From assembly GCA_002917775.1 (NCBI GenBank), contig KZ627155.1, positions 837,846 through 901,845 of the forward strand: a stretch of 64,000 bases of DNA. The letters are read 5' to 3'. This document shows, piece by piece, positions 35,516-45,224 of this stretch. The translations under genes and the position numbers were made by a program. This DNA comes from Glaciozyma antarctica PI12. Taxonomy: Eukaryota; Basidiomycota; Microbotryomycetes; Kriegeriales; Camptobasidiaceae. Each line of letters begins with the position of its first letter. The first letter of the stretch is position 1. The notes beneath the pieces were generated by a model. It saw only the letters and a list, made by a program, of their open reading frames with translations. It was not told the origin of the DNA and did not search any database.

Positions 35516-38500
35516 ATGCTTCCCGCCACCCTCCGCCTCCCAGCTCCTCCGCCACCGCCTAAGCCTCTTCACCTGACCATGTCGATGCGGGGCGACAAGG
35601 ACAAGAAGTCAAACTACCCGCAGATGCCTTCCTGGAGTCGGGAGAGCTCCGGAAGCGGAGAGGAGCCAGAGGAGGAAGGTGGAACCGTTCGAGGAGGGAG
35701 GTACGCTCAAGAGCCGAGCGAGGACGAGGAGGAGGGTTGGACTACGGCGCGGAGTAAGCAGCCGGCGATGCCTTCCCTCAACGACCTCTTCCTCGACGCA
35801 GGAGGAGCCGAGGAGCTCGACGCACCGAGGTACGCCAGGAGGACGTCGAGGAGGATTCCGAGCGCGTATAGTGAGGGTGGTAAGAGCACTCGGGGAACGT
35901 TCAAGGGGACCTCGTCGACAATCAAGAGGAACTCCATCTACTTCGATCCGCACCAACCGAATCCCTTCGTCCCGCCGCCAGCCCTTCCACCTTCTCCTTC
36001 TCCGCCTCCTCCAACAATCAAGGAGTTAATATCACCCACCGAAGCCGCTGAAGAACCGCAAGAGGACGACGACGACGAAGAGGAGAACCTCCTCGACATT
36101 CCTCCCTCGCTCCCGGCTCTCTCGCTGCATTCTTTCGCGGGGGAGGCAGCTTTCGGAGAGCTTTCGTTTGATGGAGGAGTCGAGCTTTGCATTGAAGTAG
36201 AGGACTTGGGAGGAGGGTGGAGCCTGGGTTACGAGAAGGAGAAAGGCGAAGAGGGGAGGGGTCTCATTCCGCGGGGTTGGTACGCCGTGAGTCTTGCTTC
36301 CTCAGGTATTGGATCTCAGGCTCTCAGGCTGACAGCTTCAATCGTTCTAGTACATCGAGCATCCTCCAGAGCCCGCAGATCTCATCGATCCCGCCGACTC
36401 CGCCTCCCCCGGTTCCGTCTCGCCACCGCCGACTCCGCCTCCCTCCCTCCCAGCACCTTCCGCCTCCCTCCCTGCCGACTCAACCCCCACGTCACCTGTC
36501 CTCGTATCTCCCTCTTCCTCTCCTCTTTCGCCCCCCGTCTCTTCCCAGCCTCGCCCTCTCTCCCCGCACGACTCTCTCCCTCCTCCCTCCCCACCTCCCG
36601 GCGGCCGCTCAATCGGAAGAAGCCTCATCATCTCTGGCATCGAATTCGAGCCCACAGACTCCCTCCCTTCGACTCCCGCCGCCGCACCGCAAATCTTCAG
36701 CCCCTCGATTCCGGACTGGCTGCTGCCGGAGTCCGAAGCGAGAGTGAGCCCCGTGCTGACGACCGGGGAGATGAAGGGGTTCTTCGTGGGGTCGATGGAG
36801 ATAGACGAAAGGTCGCAGGTCGTGGAGGAGACTGTCGAGGAGGCTCTCGAGGAGGCGGTGGATCGTTCGCCGGAACATCGCTTGGAGACTAGCGAGGACA
36901 CGCTTCGCTCTTTCGCCGACGTCGACCCCTTCCCTCCCGTCGACCTCGCGGCTGAATTTGATATTTTCGCCGTCACCGACGAGCTTGCCACCGAGATGGA
37001 GCTGGAACCGACTCTCGCGCCGGTACTCGAGGAGGAGGAGGACGAGACGGACACGCAAGAAGCGCGCGAAGCTCGCTGGGCCGCCGTCGTTGAATTTGCC
37101 GAGCAGAGTGCGTCGTCGGCTTCTATAGTCGAGGAGCACGAGTCGAGATTCCCCTGGACGCCTCCTCCCGCATCCTTGGCGAGCAGTATCGTCGAAGAGC
37201 CTCTCGCTGCCGAGTTGCCCGAGGCGAAGGACGTGCTTTCGAGGACCTCGACGATGCTGTATCGATTGGGCTTGGGAACGATTGGGAGGGAGTATTCGGT
37301 GACGAGTATTGGGCTGGGAACGAGGAGTGCATCGGGTCGTTCGGTGTCGGGGACGTTGAGGGCGAGCGGGAGGGGGAAGGGGCTGGTGCAGGATTGGATT
37401 TTGCGAGGGGACGCTGGAGGCTCCAGTTCTGGGGATTCGGCGTATCACATCGATGTGAGTACTCGCCCGCTCGCTCGGGAGAACGTAGCTGATGAGACCT
37501 CGTAGTCTGGTCCTGCATGGCGCCACGACGCTCCTCCTTTTACGGTACACGTCCATTCGCCCGAGAAGCGCTCCTCGACGACGACCGACTACACCGTCTT
37601 CCAACTCACGACCGTCTTCTCCCCCTCCGAGCCCGAAGCCGACGACTCTCCTCTCACCATGACCGTCGAGCGCCGCTACTCCCACTTCACGCTCCTCCAC
37701 TCCCTCCTCGTCGAAAGGTATCCAATCGTCGTCGTTCCTCCTGTACCGGTCAAGAGCTATGCGGGGAGGTTTCAGGAGCCGTTCGTCGAGACGAGGAGGA
37801 GGGATCTGGAGAGGTGGTGGGCGAGGATCGGGAGGCACGCGGTGCTGGGGTCGGCGGACGAGGTGCGAGGCTTTCTGGGGATTGAAAGCGACGCAGTGAG
37901 TTGATTTTGTTGCTTTGTCGACGGGAGGATCCTGAATCCCGCATTGCAGGAGCTCAGGAACCTCCTCATGCCTGCGAAGTCGACTTCGCCGTCTCCAGCG
38001 GCGTTCTTTGCGCGCGTCTTTCATCCCGAGTTCAACGTCGATCAGCCTGACGCGAAGGATGCAATCGAGCGATTCGAGAAGCATGCGAAGGCGATCGAGG
38101 GTGGCGGAGGAGTCAAGGACGTCGAGACGAGCGTTGGGAGGGTGCGAGAAGGAATTCGAGGTACGTACGCAGTCGCCAGATTGTGACACTTACTGAAAGT
38201 TGCCCTCCAGATCATGCAGCGAATTTGCGAGCGCTCGCGCATTCGATTATTCGCCCCGTCGCGGGACTCGCTCTTCCGCCCATCACGAGCGAGGAGGACG
38301 TCGCAGCGGAGCAGGAGAGTGATAGCAAGCGAGATCGTCGCAGAGCTCTTGCGCTCTGCGTCGTCAACGAGGATGGTGCGCTGACGTGGAAGGAGGGCTG
38401 CGAAGGTACGTCGTTCGGGCTGCTTCGACGCGACGCGTCGCTGACCGAGATTTTGCAGAATCTTTGAGTCTTGCGAAGGCTGTTCAGGCAACTGCCGAGT

Positions 38501-39402
38501 CTGTGGCGGCTGTTGCGGAGCTTTACGACAATAACGTGAGCCGAACGTGAGCGCGGGGGGAGTTGAGCCTTTGGACCTTGCTAATCTGGCTCGCTTCGCA
38601 GGCCCGGAACACGATGCTCCCAGTGCAGGAACTTCTCCGCGAGTCGGCTTACCCCTATTCTCAGCATGCCGTGCGTTATTTAAACCTCGCTTCAAAGAGG
38701 CTCAGTGATGCTGACCCAACGTTCGCAGGCTTTAATCGAAACTCACAAACTCGCACTCGTCCAGCACCAGGAGCTTACCGACGCAACTCCCCCTCTCAAC
38801 GACGCCGATTCGCATGATCACGAAGAAGCCATCGCTCGTGCCGAGACTGTCCTCAACATCACGTCGGCTGAGATCGAGCGGATCCGACTCGGAGCGAAGC
38901 GAGGACCTCAAGAGCGTCTCGATGCAGTACCTGCAGGGCCAGATCGACTTCCACGAACAGGTGCGCTGCTCATGGTCTCCACAAAATCTCGCTAACTTTT
39001 CGATCTTGGCAGGCTCTCTCGCAGCTCCGCTTCGCCCTCACCCACTTCGAGCCCACCTCCTTCTCCGCCCTCGCCCACACCGGACCCCGTCTCCGTTCCA
39101 TCCTCGAGCGACCACCACCCTCTCCTCGCCCTCTCCCCGTCCCAAGCAACTACGGTATCCCTTCCTCGATCCTCGGCGTCTCCTCCTCGCTCGGTCGACC
39201 CGTCGGCGTCGTGGGAGAGGTCCTTTCGGAGACGGTGGGGAGTGTGCTCGGGTTGAGAGGAGAAGAACCGGTGGTTTATATGACGAGGGGGAGCGCGACG
39301 GCGGGTACGGTGGGGAGGAGTGCGATGGAGATTATAAAGGGGCAGGAGGAGGGGAGAGCGACTTGGAGGCAGAGTATTTTTGGGTCTTCGCGGCTTTGGT
39401 AA
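35516..39402 (+). CDS. SH3-PX-BAR sorting nexin (SNX9-like)
   Basis: Large membrane-remodelling protein that binds phosphoinositides and curved membranes. The N-terminus is acidic and disordered (SWSRESSGSGEEPEEEGGTV). An SH3-like domain follows: FAGEAAFGELSFDGGVELCI, EVEDLGGGWSLGYEKEKGEE, GRGLIPRGWYAYIEHPP. A long acidic linker includes SLIISGIEFEPTDSLPSTP and AEQSASSASIVEEHESRFPW. The PX domain has TDYTVFQLTTVFSPSEPEAD, VERRYSHFTLLHSLLVERYP (RRYSHF is the PI3P-pocket motif) and PPVPVKSYAGRF. The BAR-like helical region runs ELRNLLMPAKSTSPSPAAFF, ARVFHPEFNVDQPDAKDAIE, RFEKHAKAIEGGGGVKD, ARNTMLPVQELLRESAYPYS, ALIETHKLALVQHQELTDAT and ARAETVLNITSAEIERIR. It ends FGSSRLW. The start may instead be the ATG at 35579-35581 (MSMRGDKDKK). 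About nine short introns are present. A role in endocytosis or endosomes is inferred from the domains. Confidence 0.9.
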
Positions 39403-39483
39403 TTCGCACAAGGGGTTTTCTGGGAAGCAGAAGAAGCTGAAGATACTGAGAGTATGGGAGCTTCGACACTCTCGATTACAATC
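39403..39483. terminator. 81-bp convergent 3' region, sorting nexin / PLP enzyme
   Basis: The two stop codons face each other only 81 bp apart, so the mature 3' UTRs almost certainly overlap as antisense sequences. No canonical AATAAA is present. Confidence 0.5.
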
Positions 39484-41177
39484 CTAGGCTTGGACCTCGC
39501 CACTGACGACCTTGCGAAGGCCTTGGATAAGGTCGGCCTTGAGGTCCTCGAAGTCCTCCAAGCCGATGGAGATGCGTACTAAGAGAAAGGATTAGTCAGA
39601 AGATCCCCAAAGCGAGGTAGACGGGGGCAAAGTACGCACCGAGACAGGGAGAAACTCCAGGATTCGCGAGGATGCTCTGCTCGATGAGACTTTCGACTCC
39701 TCCGAGCGAGGTGGCGGGCTTGAAGAGAACGTTATCAAGGGAAGGCCTCGCGCTTCATATCAAAAAACTCACCGTAAAGAGCTGGAGCGCATGGCACAGC
39801 TCCTCGGCGTATTCCTTCTTCGCAAGCATGATCGAAAAGCAAGCCGGTCCGCCCGTCATCTGCTTCCCCTCTCCGACCCACTTGCCGTCTGCGCCATCTT
39901 GCAGCGAAGCGTGCCAGACTTTCTCAACAGCGTTCGAGGGGGCGCCATCGTCGGACTTGGAGCCGTCGGGAGTGAGGGAGAAGAGCCACTGGACGAGAGC
40001 GGTGGCGGTGCGGGATTGGCGATTTACGCGCTTGGAGTGGGAGCGAGTAAGTATGGAGCCGGAGAAAGTGAAGAGACAAACGTACGAGGTTGAGAGTGCG
40101 GAGAGAGCGGAGGATGAGCCAGGTGTCGAGCGAGCCGGGGTTGCTGCCCGTGTAGGTGCGATTGTGCCAAAGCTTGAGCCAGTCGTCCTTGTCCTTGACG
40201 GAGACGGTGCCGATTAACGCGTCGCTCTGACCTCCGAAGTACTTTGTTCCCGAGTCTGAAGGTCGTTCGAGGAATCAGCAAGTGGCGAAGCGGAAAGAGA
40301 TGATCGCGACAGGGACTCACGCATCACGACGTCCGCTCCCCACTTGAAGGGATCTTGAAGCGGAGGAGGACCAAAGGTACTGTCGACGCCGATGGTACCT
40401 CCCACGGCATGCGCCTTTTTCGCGTCTGCGGTGCGAAATGTCAGTCGAAGCGAGAGGGGATCGCACGCTCCTGGACGCACAAAACTCGATGCTTCGACAC
40501 TCTCCAGTAGGGTTGAGAGGCGTCTCGACCCAGCAGAGTAGCTTGCCTTCCTTCGGGTAGGCATCATCAAGCTTGATGACTTGCTGCAGACGCGTGATCA
40601 CAGATGAGGTTCCTTTCGAGCGAACCGAGAGGGAATACGCACGACTGCATCGACTCCGCGCATCTGGCGATAGACTTCGATAGACTGGTGGCACCCATGA
40701 TATCTATCGGTCATGGCGATAATATCGGGGCGGTACATGAGCAAAATCGCGAAGAACGCTGAGATCCCCGATGGGTAGAGCAGCGTTGGAGCACCGATGA
40801 GGTACCCTAAGACCTTCTCCGTGCGGGTGACGTTGGGGGAGGTATATCTACTGTACACGTCTCGCTCTGGCTCTGCAGGATCAAGGTCGTCCTCTGCTGC
40901 AGCGCCGGCCTTGACTTCCGCAGGGGTAGGGTGGCGGACTAGTCGAAGGGAAGGGCGTCAGCGTGGCGTGTGCGAGGGAACGAGAGCAGGCGCACACGTA
41001 GTAGTAACCGAGATATTGGGCGCGACCTCCCTGTTCGTCTAAAGCGTCAATCCCCTGTGGCACACACGGCGTGTTGAAGGAAAGGTGGACGCACTTGCCC
41101 TGCACGTAGCCTGCATCTCCGTGGACAGACCTGGTCGCGAAGCCAAGTGAAGCAGATACGGGAGCGGGAGGAGTCAT
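39484..41177 (-). CDS. Cys/Met-metabolism PLP-dependent enzyme (cystathionine gamma-synthase-like)
   Basis: Fold-type I PLP enzyme of the cystathionine gamma-synthase/lyase superfamily, acting in transsulfuration. The N-terminus MTPPAPVSASLGFATRSVHG has the ATRSVHG signature. DVYSRYTSPNVTRTEKVLGY contributes the phosphate-binding Tyr and Arg. LYPSGISAFFAILLMYRPDI, TDRYHGCHQSIEVYRQMRGV (the stacking Tyr), VETPLNPTGECRSIEF, GGTIGVDSTFGPPPLQDP (the Asp facing the pyridine nitrogen) and SGTKYFGGQSDALIGTV (Schiff-base Lys) follow. The C-terminal domain has NRTYTGSNPGSLDTWLILRS, TSLGGVESLIEQSI and RISIGLEDFEDLKADLIQGL. It ends SGEVQA. All catalytic residues appear present. It resembles the uncharacterised yeast YHR112C/YML082W group more than MET17 or CYS3, so the exact reaction is open. 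It is divergently arranged with Zn2Cys6 factor 2. Confidence 0.9.
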
Positions 41178-41441
41178 CGGTGGTTGACGGTGGTTGCGAG
41201 TGGGATGGAGGAAGAGAAAGAGAAGCCTGGACCGAATGGCTTGCCGGTCCTCCCCACGCGAGGTACGTAACGCAGTTGCGCCAATTTCCGCTGGTTAATC
41301 CAGACTCCTCCCTTAAGAGGAGCGATTTCCTCAGCCGAGAGGGAGGGAGTGAGAGAGAGAGGAAGGAGAGGAGAGGAGAGGAGGTGGGCTGGAATTCGCT
41401 GCGATAGTTTACTTCCTCCTTCCTCTCAGCCTTGCTGCTGA
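41178..41441. promoter_or_regulatory. 264-bp divergent promoter, PLP enzyme / Zn2Cys6 factor 2
   Basis: Shared upstream region of a sulfur-amino-acid enzyme gene and a transcription factor gene. It contains a GAGAGAGAGAGGAAGGAGAGGAG-type purine tract (41350-41385) and a CCTCCTTCCTCTC tract just upstream of the factor start. No defined operator could be named from sequence alone. Confidence 0.5.
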
Positions 41442-44400
41442 ATGTACCCGAATCAGTCCTGGCAGCCGCCTCCAGCAGAACCAGCACCGGCTCCACCTCT
41501 TCGACCGATCGCCCCAGCTCCTCCTCAAGCTAGCACGTCCACCTCCCACCTCTCCATCAGCGCCGCTACAGCTCCGAAAGCAGGCACCTCAGCATCACCA
41601 GCAGCCGGTAATGCAACCAAGCGGAAGCACGCCGCAGCGGTCAAGGGCAAGGGCAAGCAGAAGGAAGAGGACGAGGACGATGAGGGAGAGGACGAGGACG
41701 GCAGGAAGCTCAAGAGGAACCGTATGGCCTTGTCGTGCCGCGAATGCAAGCGCCGCAAGGTCAAGTGCGATCGCACGATGCCTGCGTGTGGACCGTGTAC
41801 CAGTACATCCCCTCTCCAGCCCTCAATCAGGACGCGATCGCTAACGCGCCGCCGCCTTGCAGAGCGCGGACAAGCGTCGGGCTGTACTTGGGACGTCTTC
41901 TCTACCGAGGGCTACCTTCCGCCGACCATCGCTCGTACCAGCGACCTCTCAGCCGTCACCTCCCGCCTTCAGCACATCGAAGCCTTTCTCGCACGGCTTC
42001 CTCCCAATCTCGCCTCCTTCACACCTTACGTCCCACCCGCTGCTCCCAGCACTGCTCTCGGCGATCCGAATCGGAAGACTCTCGTTCAGGGCGCAGGAGA
42101 AGGAGCGCAGGAGGAAACCTGGAGCGATACGGAAGATGCGGCGGTCGATCTCGAGAACGGCGTCTTTGGCCAAGTCGCTGCGAACGCAGCTGCTGGGTCT
42201 CCAGAGGCGACCAAGATGAGTTTAGGAACGAACGGTCGAAATGGAGGACCGACGGGGGGGAAGTTGCGATTCGGAGGGAGGGATATGGAGCTTACGAAGG
42301 CCCTGACTTCGATCGTCAGTCCGGAGCGAGTGGGATTGGCGTCGAAAGTGCACTTGGACGTCGAGTTTGATGCGAGTCCTGCAGAGGTGGAGAAGGCGCG
42401 CGTGGAGGTGCTGAGAAGGATCTATCGCGCGCTACCGACGAGGGAGGCCGTCACCCATCTCGTACATCTCTACTTCTCGCGCGTATCGTGGCTTTTCCAT
42501 CACATTCAGTCAGTCTTCTCCAGCGGCATTCGAACAGCGTAAACTAAGAACCTTTGTGCAGTGCTCCTTCATTCCTCGCCGAGCTCGAAGCCTTCCATGC
42601 GATGTGGGATGCGGGGAGGTCGGACGAGGTGGATACTCTCTGGGTTGCTCTCCTCCTTATGGTATTGCCGTCCACTTTCTCGCTTTAGACGCACGAGCTC
42701 ATCTGTTCTTTGCAGGTTCTCTGCGTCGCCCTCGACAGCACGCACGCCTCTCGCTCCCCGCTCTCGCTCGACCCTTCGACCCTCCCCAACCCTCTCGCTA
42801 CTATCCCAGACGAACAGCTACGCTCTCTTCCCGAGATTCTCTTCCAAGCTTCTCAGAGAGCGCTCGCTATCGGCGAATGGGAGTCGATCCCTCGCGTTCG
42901 CAGCATCCAGGTGGGTCTCCTCCTTGGCCTTCTCCGACGCTTTTAACGAACAGCTTTCGCAGACCATCGTCCTCTACACGCAGTACCTTCAACTTTGCAG
43001 CGCCAATCGTGGCCAACCTTCTCAGCTCGTAACTTGGCTCGCAGGTGGTATCCGCCTTGCCCAAGTTCTCGGCCTCCATCTGCTCGGCTCGAACCCTGAG
43101 ACGCGAGCTACTTCCTCTTCCCCTTTCCAGATCGTCTGCTCACGACTCTCGCAGTATGCCGTCAGACGATCCTGCTTGGCCGCCGGGAAAGAACAGCTTG
43201 AAGCGAGAGTCGGCGAAGAGGCTCTGGGGCGTCCTCGTTTTTCAGGACTGGATGGGAGCGAGCTCCAAGAACCGCTGTTACCTAATCGCCCCCTTCCATT
43301 TCGACACCGATGATCCTCACAACCTCAACGACGTGAGTGCGAGCTCCACACCATCGTGAAGCCACAGCTGATGCTCGCACTCTCGCAGCACGATCTCAGT
43401 CCTATCGAATGGAAGATCAACCCTGCTCCCCAATCCGTCCTTACCGACTCCTCTCCCGACCGCGTTCGCATCGCCATGTCGCGTCAAGTCCGCAAGGTCT
43501 TCGACGCCGTCGTCCTGACCACGGATTTCAGCTACGACACGGGTTCGTCCATGTCTCCCCCCTCTGAAGCCTCCAGAACTAACGAAGTTGCAGTTTTGGA
43601 GCTTGATAGAGGGTATCGCGCCATCCTCGAGAGTCTTCCGGATCGCTGGACGCTGGAGAGTAGCGCCGAGGAGGTCGAACAGCCGATGCTGCGCTATCAA
43701 CGACATTTCGCGCTCGAGGGACTCCACAACCGAGTGAGTCTATGCTTGTTAAACGAAGACGAGGACACGCCTGATGCGGTGACTCCAGATCTTCCGTCTT
43801 CATCGGCCATTCTCGACAAGGGGGTATCGGCAGCCCAAGTATCGGTTCTCAACGGTCCGTCTGGCTCGCAGGCACGATGAAGGAGGACGGTAGCTGATTT
43901 TCATATAGGACGCCTGCGTTAAGAGTGCTCGAGTGGTCATCGTGAGCTCGACTTCATCCCCCAGCTGCGAATCGCTGCTGAAGCTCCTCGCAGGTGAGCA
44001 CGCACAACATTGCCGACGCAGTTCGCGACGTATGGTACACGTATAGCCATGTCATGGGAGCTACCCTAGTCCTCTTTAACGAGTGAGCTCCCTGACTCGT
44101 TCAATTCTGCCGACGAACTCTTGCTGACGTGTCGCGTCGCCAGCCTCTTCCAAGCCATCGACCGTGACCTCTCCGCCGCCGAGATCGACGCGCAACGCGA
44201 GACGCTCAGCCTCGCCGCCGAAATATTCTCCCGAAGCGCACAGATCAGCAGCCCTTCACTGAAAGCGGTCGTCGAGCAAGGCCACAAGATCATCGACGGC
44301 CTCTTTCGCGCGGAGGAGTCTCGACGCGTCGGTCGAGCAGCGCGTACGCTCATCGCTGCTGCCACTGGCTTTGGCGGTGAAGAGGAGGAAGAAGTCGAGA

Positions 44401-44816
44401 CATTCGCCGAAGTCCTCCAACGGATCTCGCGGTCTCTCGACTCGCACACGGAGCGGCATCGCGGGACACCTCCTCCGACTCGCAACCTCAAATCCACCTC
44501 TCGCCCCGCCTCATCCTTCACGCCCTTCTCCTCCGTCATCCCAATCGAAACCATCGCGTCATCCCCCTGGCCCTTCCCTCCCATCCCCGTCGACGGCGCC
44601 GACGACCTCTCGCTGCAGTTCTTCCAAGAATTGGGTATGCTCGAATCGCACCCGGATGGCGGGGACGAGTTCTGGGGGAATCAGCCGTATGATTCGATGG
44701 CGATGAGTTCGTTGGAGGGGAATGCTGGGATGGGAGGATGGGAGGAGGAGAGGGGGAGAGGAGAGGGGGGTTCGCAGCTCTCGGCGCTGCTGGACCAGCT
44801 TGGAGGAGGCTGGTAG
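41442..44816 (+). CDS. Zn2Cys6 transcription factor 2 with fungal-specific TF domain
   Basis: Paralog of the factor at 14501-18027. The N-terminus is Pro/Ala-rich (MYPNQSWQPPPAEPAPAPPL) with a Lys/acidic stretch (KGKGKQKEEDEDDEGEDEDG). The zinc cluster is CRECKRRKVKCDRTMPACGP, then CTKRGQASGC after an intron whose donor is the GTACATCC at about 41803. DLSAVTSRLQHIEAFLARLP gives a short helical dimerisation-type segment. The middle homology region has REAVTHLVHLYFSRVSWLFH, GGIRLAQVLGLHLLGSNPET, WPPGKNSLKRESAKRLWGVL, SPIEWKINPAPQSVLTDSSP and VLELDRGYRAILESLPDRWT. A region of AAEIFSRSAQISSPSLKAVV follows. The C-terminus ends LLDQLGGGW, matching the LLEQLAVGW of its paralog. About twelve introns. 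Its target is unknown; divergence from the PLP enzyme suggests sulfur metabolism only as a hypothesis. Confidence 0.93.
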
Positions 44817-45224
44817 GAGCGTAAAGCGGTTTATTGTTGTTTCGTATTGATATCGCCGCCTCGAGTTGCGCGTACCGTCTGCTACAGAGTGCAGAGAGGC
44901 GAGCTGAACAACTCGCTGAGCGCGAGTTCGGCGAGCTGCCTCAAGGAGTCTTCGCCTGAGGCCTGTGATCCTGCTGTAAGATGGGGAATCTTTAAAGGTA
45001 ACGTAGACGAAGACAGTGCAGATAAGAAGCTGAACTGAGGCCAGGCTGGCCGAGGTGCAGGCGCGAGGTCAGCTCACGCCCTCACGCGCTCGTCCTCTCC
45101 CTCCCACAACTATCTCAACAAAACGAGCTGTTCTTCTCGCGCACGCTGAGCCAACCGGCATCAACTCCCAGGACTGTCCTCACCAGCTCAAGCTACCGCG
45201 CGCGCCCCTCGCCACTCAGGAACC
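44817..45224. promoter_or_regulatory. 3' flank of Zn2Cys6 factor 2 and ATG11 promoter
   Basis: About 400 bases between two plus-strand genes. The part after 44830 is relatively AT-rich (3' UTR). From about 45050 there are pyrimidine tracts leading to the ATG11 start context GGAACCATGC. An open frame covering 45055-45291 runs past the ATG11 start in another frame and lacks motifs. Confidence 0.45.

Noticed and set aside
35221-39411. Several long antisense frames opposite the sorting nexin gene
   Set aside because: GC-rich codon bias opens antisense frames across the whole window; these lack motifs and splice logic.
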